64,000 nucleotides of DNA from Aspidapion aeneum (GCA_963576565.1 OY755039.1:142049369-142113368), one strand, 5' to 3'; positions 21,290 to 34,100 are shown, counted from the first letter of the stretch. A program made the numbers and translations. Notes: generated from the sequence alone by a model not told the origin.

Positions 21290-21556
21290 CCCCCGTAAGG
21301 TTAAGCTTTCGAGCTACCCACGGAAAAATACGAGAGAAACAAAAACCCTTATTTTTTTACCCGATTAGCCACGAAAACTTGTTTGATTTTTAATTTACGG
21401 GTACTAAATTTTACATTTCTAAAATATAACCTTAGGTAGGAAGGTGAAAAAAAAGAACGAAAAATTATTAAAAAGTTTATTGTCCTCAACCGGATCTTGA
21501 ACCCAGAACCTCTGGATATGTGCTCCAACACTCTACCAATTGCGCTCCTAAATAGT
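21290..21556 (-). repeat. tRNA-derived SINE-like element
   Basis: On the minus strand 21488-21556 reads GAGCGCAATTGGTAGAGTG (A-box-like D arm), a pairable arm TTGGA/TCCAG, and CTGGGTTCAAGATCCGG (B-box/T arm with a 5-bp stem and a TTCAAGA loop). The acceptor stem does not pair and the anticodon loop lacks U33. It is therefore tRNA-like, not a functional tRNA. The body continues to about 21290. The paralogous copy at 55.6 kb is split by a transposon. Confidence 0.6.
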
Positions 21557-21717
21557 AGAGTAAATTTGTAGGGTATTCAAGAAAAAGCTGAAAAAAATAT
21601 TTTTTTATATTTGGCATGGTAGTAGCTAACACCAAAAGCTAAATTTTCATTCGAGGATCCCCTATTTTCCGGCATCAGAATATATTATAATATATAGAAA
21701 TATGTGTTCTAGATAAC

Positions 21718-22529
21718 GGCTCCGGTTCAAAAGAGCGATATTTAAAACGGCGACATTCAAAACAGCGATCTCATTTGAGCGACATTTAAAAGAGCGACAA
21801 ATTAAAACAGCGATATTTAAAACAGCGACATGTTAAATCAGCGACATATCAAAAGGGCGACAGATTAAAAGAGCGACATATTCAAACAGCGACAGTTAAA
21901 ACAGGGACATATCACAACAGCGATATTCAAAAGAGCGACATAATAAAAACAGCGACATTAAAAAAGCGTCTTAAAAAATAGCAATAGTTCGACTAAGGAC
22001 TCTCTTTCCTAACATATTTAAAAAAAAAAACTTTCTTGACTTCTTTCCCGGGATCCTAGAGGGTGTGAACCGGACCGAACCGAACCAAACCGAACATATA
22101 GCCCTCGTGGTATAGAATCGGTTTGTTATTTTGCAAAGACCTTTCCATTTTAACGTTGAGTAAAAGTGACTGGCAGTGGCTTAATTTGACGATTTTTGAT
22201 GTTGTCTTAGTGTATCGTGGTTACAATAAGCTTTACTCAAATACCGGGTGTGGCAAGTCATAAGACGCTTTTTTAAGTGTTGCCTAATATTGATTTTTGA
22301 ATTGTCGCTCTTTTAAATGTCGCTATTTTGATGTGTCGCTCTTTTGAATGTCGCTCTTTTGAATTGTCGCTTTTTTAATATATCGCTCTTTTGAATGTCG
22401 CTGTTTTTATTAGATGTCGCTCTTTTGAATATCGCTGTTTTGATATGTCGCCGTTTTGATATGTCGCTTTTTTGAATGTCGCAGTTTTCAATGTCGCCGT
22501 TTTAAATATCGCTCTTTTGAACCGGTGCC
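21718..22529. mobile_element. foldback element 1, arms of 13-bp tandem repeats
   Basis: The ends are GGCTCCGGTTCAAAAGAGCG and its near-inverse ending GAACCGGTGCC. Each arm (about 21726-21975 and 22270-22525) is built from degenerate 13-mers such as AAAAGAGCGACAT/AAAACAGCGACAT in opposite orientation. The right duplication copy reads straight through (AGATAAAAGTAACTAC, about 57410), so the insertion is specific to the left copy. The architecture resembles Drosophila FB/Galileo-type arms. Confidence 0.75.
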
Positions 22530-22861
22530 AAAAGTAACTACATGGGGATTGCAGAAATGGTAAGAGATTTTTAATACCAAATTTTATCAAATTTGTTTAC
22601 AACTTGGCGGAGATATTCAAATTTTTGGAAAACACAACTATAAGTTTTGGCTCGATATTTTAAAACCTCTGTAGATATTTTTAATTTTGATACAGCATCT
22701 GATTGGGCTAGAAATATCTTTTCTCATTTAACCAAAATTGTATCTCTTACAGTTTACGAAATCCGCATGTAGTTTCTTTTATTTGGGACACCCTGTATAT
22801 TGTGTATCATACAGTGGCGGCTGGTGACGTTATAAATTGGGGGGGGGGGCAGAAATTTAAA

Positions 22862-22983
22862 TAGAACAGAAAAAATGCTTTCCGCTACGGAGATGGACTA
22901 TTGGAGAAGAGCAGCAGGGAAATCAAAAAGAGAAAGAGTTACAAATCAAAGAATAAGAGAAATTATGACAGTGGGGGAACGTA
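22862..22983 (+). pseudogene. endonuclease/reverse-transcriptase element, C-terminal fragment
   Basis: The frame starts about RTEKMLSATEMDYWRRAAG and continues RERVTNQRIREIMTVGE, then the homology stops. It is the truncated paralogue of 57700-58113. The break coincides with the end of the left segmental-duplication unit. Confidence 0.7.
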
Positions 22984-22987
22984 CTTG

Positions 22988-23357
22988 TTGTAGTTTAGTT
23001 TGGTTAGGTTAGGTTTGGTCATAAATTATACTCGTTTCTGGTTTGGATCAGTTTAGTTAGGTTCGGTTTGGTTCGGTTCGGATTCACATCCTCTAGGATC
23101 CCGGGCAGGAAGTCAGGAAAGTTTTTTTTTGAAAAAAATTATTGGTTCAGTTTCCTTTGGTTCGGTTCGGTTAGATTTGATTAGGTTTTGTTAGGTTAGG
23201 TTTTTGAAACTTTCTATTTTCATGTGGTTAGAATCATTCAAGTGAAAATCACCCTGTATTCATCTATTATAATACATGAGGTAAATAATATTGGTAGATC
23301 TGCGCATGCGAAGTCAGGGATTGAAAGTGGACTTGGTAGCGCTAGCGTCTTGTATTA
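22988..23357. repeat. half of the 4854-5504 foldback family
   Basis: The right arm of the foldback element (GGTTAGGTTAGGTTTGG through CTTGGTAGCGCTAGCGTC). A remnant of the opposite arm lies inside foldback element 1 at about 22000-22100. Confidence 0.7.
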
Positions 23358-24839
23358 AATCAAGACAAACTTCGAGCCTTCTTTCGCTTTAAGGTGGAGA
23401 AGTCTAGGTATAGGCAGAGACAAATTTTCTCTATGGGTAAAAATTTTAAATGTCACATTGTAACTTTTTATAAATTTTTACAAAACATGGCTTGCTATTG
23501 ATAAAATCCAAAGAAATTTTTTTTCAAAATTTAATTTGGTCTACAGGTTATAAATGTCTCTTTTATTTTTGACATATTTAGCACCATCTTTGTGTCGGCT
23601 GGGAAACTTATAACATTTTTTCGGATGTTTAAAGAGCTGGTCAGTGGCTTTAATATGAGTTATTAAACATAAATATCGCCCAAGAATTAAAGAAAATATC
23701 GAAGAAAAACCATTTTTTTTAAATATAGCCGCCATTTTGTTTTAAAATGACAGATATAATTTTTTTTACATTTTTGAAATAAGTGGGTCCCACTTAACGA
23801 AAATTTATCAAAATTAATTTAATTTCTCTTAAAACAGGGAATTTATTTTTTTCTTAACTTTGGCACCCGCCATCTTGGATTCTGATGCCGGAAAATAAGG
23901 GATCCTCGAGTGAAAATTTAGCTCTTGATGTTAGCTACCACCATGCCAAATATAAGAAAATATACCCTTTTTGCAGCTTGTTCTTGAAATACCCTACAAA
24001 TTTACTCTACTATATTATTTATTTATTATTTTAAGTTAAGTCGTGCTGTGTGATAATTTTTTCAAAACTTTTTTGTTTATTTTAAATTATTTTAGAATAG
24101 TTATTCACGCGTTCCTATTAAAATGTTTAAACTTATTTTTAGGTTTTATAACAAGTAAGAAGCATAAAAAATTAATTTAATTTAATACAAAGAAATCATT
24201 GAAAAAAAAATTGTTTGATAAAAAGTTAATTTTTTGAGAGTCGTCCGCGAAGAAAAAATAACGGATATCTCCTACGAAAGTTAACCGATTTTAAAATGTT
24301 AAATTGTTCTGTATGGAAAATCAAAATACCTTTTGAAAGAGGTATAATATGCATCCACTTCCAATTTCCAAAAATTTTTTTCGTATGTCAAATTTTTGAC
24401 ATTATGTTATTTTGACATGACTGTCACTTAGCTCAAATATCCTCAAAATAAATCTCATTAAAAAGACTTTTTACCACAAATCAATATCTCTTTCTGTTCA
24501 AAAATTAGAAGGGGGGTCTATTTAGGGCCGCATTGTATAAATTTAAATATTAATATACGCAGTGGCGGAGTTTTAATACAGGAGAGTTATTCTCGATCGT
24601 CTTAAGCTTGTGTATATACAGAAGAATAAGATTCATCTGTTTTTTGGCTTGTGACACTTTCCGCACTTGTTAGGAAATATACTATTTTGCACTTTAGGGA
24701 AAAAGTATACTGTTTATCTCTTGTGTCGGAGATAAAAGTGCATTTTGGTTCAGTTTTGAAGTACATGAAAAAGTAGAGCTTGCATGATTATCGATAAATG
24801 TGATAAGATTAAATTTTGTTCTTTTGGTGGGGAGTTGGG
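23358..24839. other. upstream region of the first-exon array
   Basis: No coding exon supported. The segment 23876-24010 is an inverted copy of 21560-21680 (GATGCCGGAAAATAAGGGAT), so the two face each other across 2.3 kb. A CAGTGGCGGAG word at about 24561 resembles a hAT terminus, but no partner end was found. The remainder is AT-rich. Confidence 0.5.
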
Positions 24840-24975
24840 TATAGTTGGCATAATAATTTAAAAAGCAAGGTAGTCACTTTTAAACGATGGGAAGTAAAAT
24901 TTAAATATTTATTTTCCCGCTTTGACTGATCTCCAGTCGTTTTCCAATTACTAAAAAACTTTATTCGAATTAAAA
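24840..24975 (+). promoter_or_regulatory. putative promoter/5' leader of exon 1a
   Basis: A block of about 130 bp (ATAATTTAAAAAGCAAGGTA, GATGGGAAGTAAAATTTAAAT, GACTGATCTCCAGTCGTTTT) immediately precedes the ATG. It recurs before exons 1b and 1d but not before the broken exon 1c. Conservation of non-coding sequence beside each intact first exon suggests promoter plus leader. TCCAGTC is close to an arthropod initiator. The assignment is inference. Confidence 0.45.
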
Positions 24976-25180
24976 ATGAAAATCGGTGCCTTCAAGCTAC
25001 TATCGGAAAAATTAAACAAAATAATTCACGCTAACGTGAAAGTGAAAATATTTTTAACAATTCTCCTAACTTCTTGTTTTTATATTAGTTTTTCTTCAAT
25101 AGAACTTGACTTCAGCAGTTTCCATAGGTTTTTGCAAGAAGAGGATTTTATTTATATTCAAAGAGAATATTACGATAAAG
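24976..25180 (+). CDS. gene B alternative first exon 1a
   Basis: 68 codons plus one base, donor g|gtatgt. It reads MKIGAFKLLSEKLNK, the anchor VKIFLTILLTSCFYISF, then HRFLQEEDFIYIQREYYDK. A short basic N-terminus before a single hydrophobic stretch predicts a type II signal anchor. The one-base phase at the donor fits the acceptor at 28295 (Lys-Asp junction YYDKDDLF). Confidence 0.8.
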
Positions 25181-28100
25181 GTATGTATTTAACTTCTTTT
25201 TTGGATCATCTGAATGCATGATTGTGATAAAGTAAGGGAATGAAAGTGAAGGATCGCGAATGAGGTCATTTTAATAAGAAAATAATAAAAATTATTGCAC
25301 TTTAGTGCAATAATACAAGCATACAAAGTAAAACTTCGGTTTAAGCTGTTTTAGTTTTTTAAAACTCAACGAATTTATTTAGATTATACTATCCATGTTT
25401 TGTGTGATAAGTAAATATTTTGCAAAGTTCAGGTAAAACCATTAGTGAGCTTTTTGTTTCCTAAATCCTATAATACCGCTAAAAATCCCAAAAGTAAATT
25501 AAAAAATAATTTTTCTCACGTTATTGTTTTTAGATGTAACCCACACACAATAATTTAAAAAGCAAGATAGTCTTTAATATTACTTTTAAAAGATGGGAGG
25601 CAAAATTTAAATATCTATTTTTCCGCTTTGACTGATCTTCAGTCGTTTTCCAATTACTTAAAACCTTTATTTACCTTAAAAATGAAAATCGTTGCCTACA
25701 AGCTACTATCGGAAAAATCCAACGAAATTATTCACGCTAACGTGAAAGTGAAAATATTTTTAACAATTCTCCTTATTTCATGTTTTTATATTAGTTTTTG
25801 TGTAATAGAACTTGACTTCAGTAGTTTCCATAGGTTTTTGCAAGAAGAGGATTTTATTTATATTCAACAGGAATATTACGAAAAAGGTATGTATTTAACT
25901 TATTTTTTGGATCATCTGAATGCATCACTTGTGTATAAAGTGAGGGAATGAAAGTGAAGGATCTCGAATGAGGTAATGATAATAAGAAAATAAGAAAAAT
26001 CGGTGCCTACAAACCAAGCGCGGATATGAGGGGGGGGGGGTAACGTGGTAATTACCCTCCCCCCCCCCCAGAAAATAAGATATGCATGCATTTTTTGTTC
26101 ATAATTAAAAAGAAAATAGGGCAATTACCCCCCTAGAATTTTTTTTTATTACAAATAATGTTTATGGCAACTATTAACCCCCCCTAGATTTTGACCCAGA
26201 TCCGCGCTTGCTACAAACTACTATCGGAAAAATTAAACGAAATAATTCACGCTAACGTAAAAGTGAAAATATTTTTAACAATTATTCTCCTTATTTCTTA
26301 TTTTTATATTAGTTTTTCTTTAATAGAACTTGACTTCAGTAGTTTAGGTAGGTTTTTGCAAGAAGAGGATTTTATTTATATTCAACAAGAATATTACGAT
26401 AAAGGTAAGTCTGTAACTTTTTTTTTGGATCATCTGAATGCATCACTTGTGATAAAGTGAGGGAAGGGAATGAAACTAAAGGATCGCGAATGAGGCAATG
26501 GTAATAAGAAAATAATAAAAATTATTGCACTTTAGTGCAATAATAAAAGCATACAAAGTAAAACTTCGGTTTAAGCTGTTTTAATTTTTTTATACTCAAC
26601 GAAATTATTTAGATTATAGGATCCGTGTTTTGTGATATTATTATTATATTTGGCAAGGTTTAGGCAAAACCATTAGTGTGCTTTTTTATTTCCTAAATCC
26701 CATAAAACCGCTAAAAATCCCAAAAGTAAATTAAAAAATCATTTTTTCTCACGTTTTTGTTTTTAGATGTAGTAAATACTTTTACCCACACATAATAATT
26801 TAAAAAGCAAGATAGTCCTTTAATATCACTTTTAAAAGATGGGAAGTAAAATTTAAATATTTATTTTTCCGTTTTGACTGATCTCCAGTCGTTTTCCAAT
26901 TACTAAAAAACTTTATTTTGAATTAAAAATGAAAATCGGTGCCTACAAGCCACTATCGGAAAAATCAAACCAAATAATTCACGCTAACGTGAAAGTGAAA
27001 ATATTTTTAACAATTCTCCTAATTTCTTTTTTTTATATTAGTTTTTCTTTGATAGAACTTGACTTCAGTAGTTTCGGTAGGTTTTTGCAAGAAGATGATT
27101 TTATTTATATTCAACAGGAATATTACGATAAAGGTATGTATTTAACTTCTTTTTTGGATCATCTGAATGCATGGAACGTGCACGACTACCTTTAGGGGGT
27201 ACTAAGATACATGGTCAGTGGCGTATATAAAGGGGGGGGGGCTGGGGGCCCCCCCGAAGCTAAGATTTTTTTAGATATTTTCCACACATTTCATGAATAC
27301 AAACATAAAATAGCATAAAATACAATCTCATGGGGTCTCGGGCCCCCCAAAACTGTCTCGGGGCCCCCCCCCCGAAACGTTTTTCTATATACGCCACTGT
27401 ACATGGTTAAAAAGGAAATTTTATCCGCTGGCAAAATGATTTTTTAGAATATTTTTAGGAAAGTTGACCGTTTCCGAGTTAAAAAAAAGTAAAAACACGT
27501 CAAAAAGCGCGTTTCAGAGGGGGAGGGGAACCACCCCCCTACCAAGGTTAGGGGTGGTTTCCCTTCGCAAAATGTTCGGGCGAGTCTTATGTCTATCCAT
27601 ACCAAGTGTCAGTGGCGTATATAGAAAAAATTTTCGGGGTGGGCCTGTGAAAGTTTTGGCGGGGGCCCGAGACCTCATGAGGCATTATTTTATGCTTGTA
27701 TTCATGAAATATGTGGAGAATATCCAAAAAAATCTTAGCTTCGGGGGGGGGGGGGGTAGGGGGGGGCAACCCCCCCCCCCGTATATACGCCACTGCCAAG
27801 TGTGTTGCTATCATTAAACGCAGTATCGGACCCCGTAGGGCCAGAACTAGGAGTAGTTGTTTCTGTTGTTTTCACATATTGATTATATGTGTTGTCCCAG
27901 TAGCGCACCCAGGAATGTGTCTTGGGGGGGGGCCGACAGCTAAAAAGGGCGCTTCTCAAAAATCCTGCGACCAAAAAAAAAAAATAATAAAAAAAAAAGG
28001 GTCATCATGTGTGGGGGATGCCGACAGCTACAAAGGGCGCCCGCAAAAACTTGCGACCAAAAAAAAAAAACAAAAAAAAAAAAAAAGGTCATCATGTCTT

Positions 28101-31100
28101 TTTGCAACTACGCCGCTGCTTGGGGTTGGGGGGGCCGAAGCCTCCTATATGTAGAAAATATATTAAAAAATCTAAGGCTTGGGGGGGGGGCCCGGACCTG
28201 TGTGTAAAAACTTAATATAGTTCGAGATTTGGGGGAGCGCCTGGGAGTGCACACTGGGCTAGATCAGATCTCTCATGGATCCATTTATTTTCAGATGATT
28301 TGTTTCTCATTAATACAACGGGGTGTCAAATAGAGAATATAGACCCACATGACCACGAAGTGATGGAATATGTCCACAAAGTTGAAGAAATTAATTGTCC
28401 GGGAGATGTTTTAACGTACATATCTAAAGAATGTAAGTTTTAAGGGTCCTTTCAAAGACCTTTTAATTTGGTTGTACCCATCGATCAAACTATACGTGTC
28501 AAGATTTGAATAACATTTTTGACCGTCTATGACAAAAACAAATGGAGAGTTCAGAAGCCAATTCGTGTAAGTAAATTTTTTCCCGAAAAAGACTTAAGTA
28601 TTGTTCATACTCGTCTTAGTCTTTTGTTTTTGATTAGTCTTTGTCCCTTGATTAGTCTTAGCTGTCTTAAACAAAATCGGGTGTTCATATTCGTCTTTTG
28701 TTTTTGATTAGTCTTAGTCATAACCCACTGAAAAAAAAATTCAATTTCAATAAAAAGGGCCCTTTTCAAAAGTCATTTTCTACACAAAACAATCTTATTT
28801 AACCTAATCTGTGCACGAAACACAGACACGAAAGAACAAAAGCGAAAAAGAAAATAAAAACAAATAAAAATTTGAGGTTAGGTTGAGATTTTCTGTTAAA
28901 AACATGATTAATGGCGGTAAATTCAAAATTTCGGCCGCGCGCTTGCGCTCTTCGGACGCCCTGTAAAAAAAAACAACAAATATCAGCTGATGTCTGTTAC
29001 TCGTCTTAGTCGTTGTCCTAAGGATTGAAAGTTGGCAAGACAAAGACTAATCAAAAACAAAAGCAAAAACATTGTATGAACACTCCCATAAGAAACAGTG
29101 GTTTTAACTTTCTTATGACAACACATATGACTAAACCAAGACAAAAGACTAGACAAAAGACGAGTATGAACGATGCATTACATACTGCATGTGATTTTAT
29201 GTTACTTAAACTTTTATTTAGCATAACACGCAAGTCATTATTTCTATGATCAAGCGATAGCAATTCAAGAACTACAAAAAAAAAGTCGTCTTCTCCACTA
29301 GTGACTTGTGCCACACTGAGGAGATCACAATAAGTTCGAAACACGTGTCTGTGGCTAGTCACCCACATAGCACAATCACGTGTTTAATACGTAAAAAAGG
29401 CGTGAGAAAAAAAAACCTTGATTTTAAAAGCTGCTAAAAAAAAGTGTATTTCATATATAAAAACAAGCTTAATAGGTCATTCATTAACGTTATAAAAAAT
29501 AACGTTGCTAAAAACCGCGTTGTAATAACGCCATTATAAAATTAAAACAGCAATATTTTTACGTTAGTTTCAAGTGATTTTTACGTTAAAATCACATTAG
29601 ATTCACGCCTTTTCTACACGAATTTTAAAACGCGACTTGCATGGCTTTTCTACTGAATATTTTGAGATTTTACTAGCAGCAGCGCAACCTATTGACGGGA
29701 TTTTTCACTTTGACGAAATCTATCAGGTAGTGCTTTGGCCTCTAAACTCCAAAAACCTTTTAAGCAGTGTTGCCACCCTCGACCCTGAGGTCTTCGGTAG
29801 AAGGCTTCGAGAAAAATCGGTAGATTTCAGAAGATTTTTTAATCATCTCAGCAAGCAGTGCTGGAGAACTATCGATAGTTTGGATTGATTTAGTAGGTAA
29901 ATTGTATTTCTACGATTTGTTTTTACTGACAATATACCAAAATTAAGAATTAAATAAAAAAATTAGGTACATACTAGGGACCTATTGCAATAAAGCCAGG
30001 CACAATTTGTGCCGGGCATTATATTGACAGTTTCGCATTAAAAACTGACAGTTGATCTTTCAAAATTGAGATACCAAAGTCGAATTTAGAAATCCAGTCG
30101 TATATTTTCCATTAATTGTGGCGTCACTATTAATTCCGGCTCTTATAATACACAATGGCCTTATTTTGAAAGAAGACAGCTGTTCTTATAATGTGAAACT
30201 GTCAATAGAGTGCCCGGCACAATTTGTGCCTGGCTTTTTTGCAATAGGTCCCTATTAGGTAGATAATATGATAAAAAAAACCTCAGGGTATAGAATAGCG
30301 TGATCTTTAATGCCGTTTGCGGCTGCCGGCTGAGTATATTGCAAAATCCAAGAGATGGCGCCATAAATACACTTTTAAAAACAATGGCTTGAAATAAAAT
30401 TTTTATTCTACAAAGGATCTTACATCTTTTTTAATCGCGATTACGAGGAATATAAAAAAAACACAAGTTTATATCGAAAAAAAAATCAGTAGAAAACTAT
30501 GGTAATTCGGTATATCGTAAAGTAAAAGGCTAAATCGGTAGATCTACCGAAAAATCGGTAGAGGTGGCAACGCTGCTTTTAAGGAACTGATCCCTGATCC
30601 TTCACGATCACGACGCATCTGTTATTAACCTGATAAAGACACGTTAATATTCTGTGAAAGTGTTTACTGTTAAAAAATCTTGTTTAGCTTTTAAAAATAC
30701 TCTGCCAATATATGGGCCCCTAAGCTCACACTAGGTATAGTTTTTGCAAAGTCACCTGAAATGCTCCTAATACGGGGTTCTATCGATTTCATGAAATTTT
30801 GCTTCATTCTGTCCTTCAAAAGTTATCCAAATTCATATAAAATCTTCCTGGTATAATTTCAACCCTACCGACAGAGAAAAGGCACGACTCTTTGCGGCCG
30901 AGCACAAAGTCTTTTTCTGACCGACCCAGCCCAGGTGGATGCACCACACCTGATTGGCAGATTTTTTTGAAATGCGCTTTTAATTGCTTTCAGGTGTTCT
31001 TTGCGGGACCCCTTTAGTCGGCAGTATGCAGAGTTAGAAAATAAATCAGTGTCGTTTCTGTAGGTATAGGAATAGAAAGTTTTATTATCTATTTTTATTT

Positions 31101-34100
31101 CTTTAGTTTACGCCATAATTAAATGAAATAATTTTCATGAGTATATCTACAGCCGCCCATGTCACTTTCTTTAAAGGATATGCCGATGGTCGGCTTTAAC
31201 CTTTGTTCAACTGACTGCAAAAACTTTACTATAGTTATAGTGTACGTGTGAGCTAATATAACTAAAAGCTGAAACATATTTTATTCAACTCCAGAATAAA
31301 TTACCTTTTGTTTGATACCACACAAGCCATGTTTTGAGTTAAAATCAAATTTTTAAAATCTACCCCCACCCTTAAAAAAAACAAAAACTAAAATCTATTT
31401 TGTTAAACTCCGGACAATTATCTTTCGTTTGATATCACACACGCCATATTTTCACTTTAACTCTAATTTTTAAAATATTTTCCCACCCTTTTTTTTAAAT
31501 AAATTAAAATGTATTTTGTTTAACAGCAGACTCAATTACCTTTCGTTTGATATCACACACGCCATATTTTCACATAAACTCTAATTTTTGAAATCTACCC
31601 CCACCCTTTTATTTGGTTTGTGTTCGGTGGATTTTGTTCATTTTTAAATGGGGCCATCTCGACCCAAGACCCAGCCTAGGTACCAAATTTTCATTAAAAT
31701 CGGCCAAGCGGTTTTTGAGTTATGCGCGTTGGTCGTTACAGACAGACATACAGACATACAGACAGACAGACGGCGCAACAAAAAAGTTTCAAAATCATCT
31801 GAAACGCAAAGATATATAAAAATTTTGAAATCGGAGCAACTCTTTTTTCTCGAAAAAATTAGGATCACCATAGCTCACACTGCTATAGTATATGTGTGAG
31901 CTAATCACACTACTATAGTATATGTGTGAGCTAAAAAACATAATGCATATAGATAGATATTTAGATATTTTGTCTTGCCTTGAGCGACATCTTTAAAATT
32001 GTCTTGAAGTGTTAGTGTCTTAAACTAGTGAACTTTTAAAACTTCCTTTCACGTCTCTTTTAAAAAAATGTTATTAAAAAAACGTGACCAAAAAAGACGC
32101 AGAAAGGCTGGCGTTTTAGAACATGTTGTGGAGGACTTTTCAAGTGTGAATTTGCTACATGAAAATAACGAGGGTAAAAAACACGTTATATACACAGCAC
32201 CAGATACTTCAGCAAAAAGTACATTTTTATAGCTTGATTTCTCCTTGTTTTTAAGTTATCTTTAAGCATGTAGATTTAACAAAATAAATATTACATAGTA
32301 TGAGGTTGTTTTCAAGTAAAAACAAACTTTGTTATTTTTGTTCACGATATTTAAAATTAATGTGATTTTTGTGCTATGTGGGCAGTTTTTAGCTCCTTGT
32401 CGCACATGCGAGGCCCCCCCTGCTGATGAAACTTTTTAGGTTCGATGCATGAAGAGAGAGAGGGTGGAGCACTAGTGGAGAAGACGACTTTTTTTTTGTA
32501 ATTTTACAATACTCCACTGTGAGAAATGGATTAGTTTTCAATTTCAAATTCAAGAACTGTCAAAAGTGTAGAGATAAAAATTTTTCTCGATTCAGTATTT
32601 TTTTTAAATGTCCCAATTATCTTAATTGATTCTTTTTGACTTACACTGATTGGCTTCTGAACACTCCAAATATATAGGCACCTAAGCTCACACTAGGTAT
32701 AGTTATGATGTACGTGTAAGCTAATAATATAACTAAAAACTAAATTTTTTTTATTCAACTCCAGACTCAATTACCTTTTGTTTGATACCACACAAGCCAT
32801 GTTTGGACTTAAACTCTAATTTTTGAAATCTACCCCCACCCTTGTTTTTTCAACTAAAATATAGTTTGTCTAACCTCAGACTTAATTACCTTTCATTTCA
32901 TATCACACACCCCATATTTTCACTTAAATTCTAATTTTTGAAATCTACCCCAACCCTTTTTTAAAATAAATTAAAATGTATTTTGTTTAATTCCAGACTC
33001 AATTACCTTTTGTTTGATATCACACACGCCATATTTTCACATGAACTTTAGTTTTTAAAATTTATCCCCACCCTTTTATTATTTGCCTTGGGTTTGGTGG
33101 ATTTTGTTCATTTTGAAATCGGACCATCTCGACCCAAGACCCAGCCTAGTTTCCAAATTTCATTTAAATCGGGCAAGCGGTTGTTGCGTTATGCGCGTTG
33201 GTCGTTCCAGACAGACGGACAGACGGCGCGACAAAAACGTTTCAAAATCATCTGAAACGCAAAGATATATAAAATATTTTGAAATCGAAGCAACTTTTTT
33301 TTTTTCGAAAAAATTAGGATCACCATAGCTCACACTACTATAGTATACTAGTAGTGTGAGCTAAAATGAGCGAGAAGTTGCTAATGCGCAGACTCAGTAA
33401 TAACAATAACGGTAACTAAGTAAAATTATGCGGTTAGTTCAGATTGCTCATTTAATAAATTCTAAATCAAATAACTCAAAAACTAGTCGTTCGATATAAA
33501 AAGTAAGATTAGTTCTGAATAAAGAATTGAAAGGTCTTTTCAACGAGGTATCACTCAATCCGCTTTCCCTATTCAAAATAAAGGGCTGAGACGCGCGAAA
33601 AGGTGCCACTCGCAAACAAAATCGACGTGTCTCGGCATTTTTTAAAATTTTCAGCAGTTTTCGAGAAATCTTGGGTGGAACGTTTTAATTAACGCTCAAA
33701 CTGTGCAGTAACTATTGTATTTTAATAATAGATTGTTTTATAGGGGGGAAAATCTACTTGGTTCTCAACCAAACTTTGGTAAAGAATGCATCCTTAGTTT
33801 GTGCCTACCAAGGCGTTGAGCGAGATATGACTGCATCTAGACCAGATAATGACATATCGTAAGTAATAGCAATTTTTAAACAATACGAGTTAGGTTATAT
33901 AATCCAAGGTTTCGTTATATAACTAAAGCTTAGGTTATATAACCACCAAAGGTTGGGTTATGTAACCGAAGGTTAGGTAACATAAGCAAAGGTTATGTTA
34001 TATAACCAAAGGTTAGGTTAGGTAACCAAAGGATACTTTTTTATACGGATAATTTTTTAAGTTATATAGCCAATGTTTAGGTTATATAACTAATGGTTAC

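Larger units (their letters stand above)
28543..32668. mobile_element. large composite element, nested, in intron 2
   Basis: The outer inverted ends are similar (GTTCAGAAGCCAATTCGTGT and the inverse of GTTCAGAAGCCAATCAGTGT). A second inner pair also faces inward (AGTCGTCTTCTCCACTAGTG at 29285 and its inverse near 32480). Between them sit at least four other elements. Short open frames at 29637-29888 and 32068-32232 may be remains of its own coding sequence; neither is recognised. Confidence 0.5.

Noticed and set aside
21488..21556. Functional tRNA gene on the minus strand
   Set aside because: The acceptor stem does not pair and position 33 is not T; only the boxes and T arm are kept.
24976..27195. 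Four independent small single-membrane-segment genes
   Set aside because: Each frame reaches past a perfect donor at the same codon. Joined to 28295 they give a continuous DUF229 protein, so exon status explains the data better.
27464..28215. Several overlapping frames with poly-Gly/Pro/Lys
   Set aside because: They run through G, C and A homopolymers of MITEs and have no splice or start context.
32068..32232. 54-codon frame MLLKKRDQKRRRKAG...
   Set aside because: Short, no recognised family, no splice partner; kept only as a possible remnant of the composite element.
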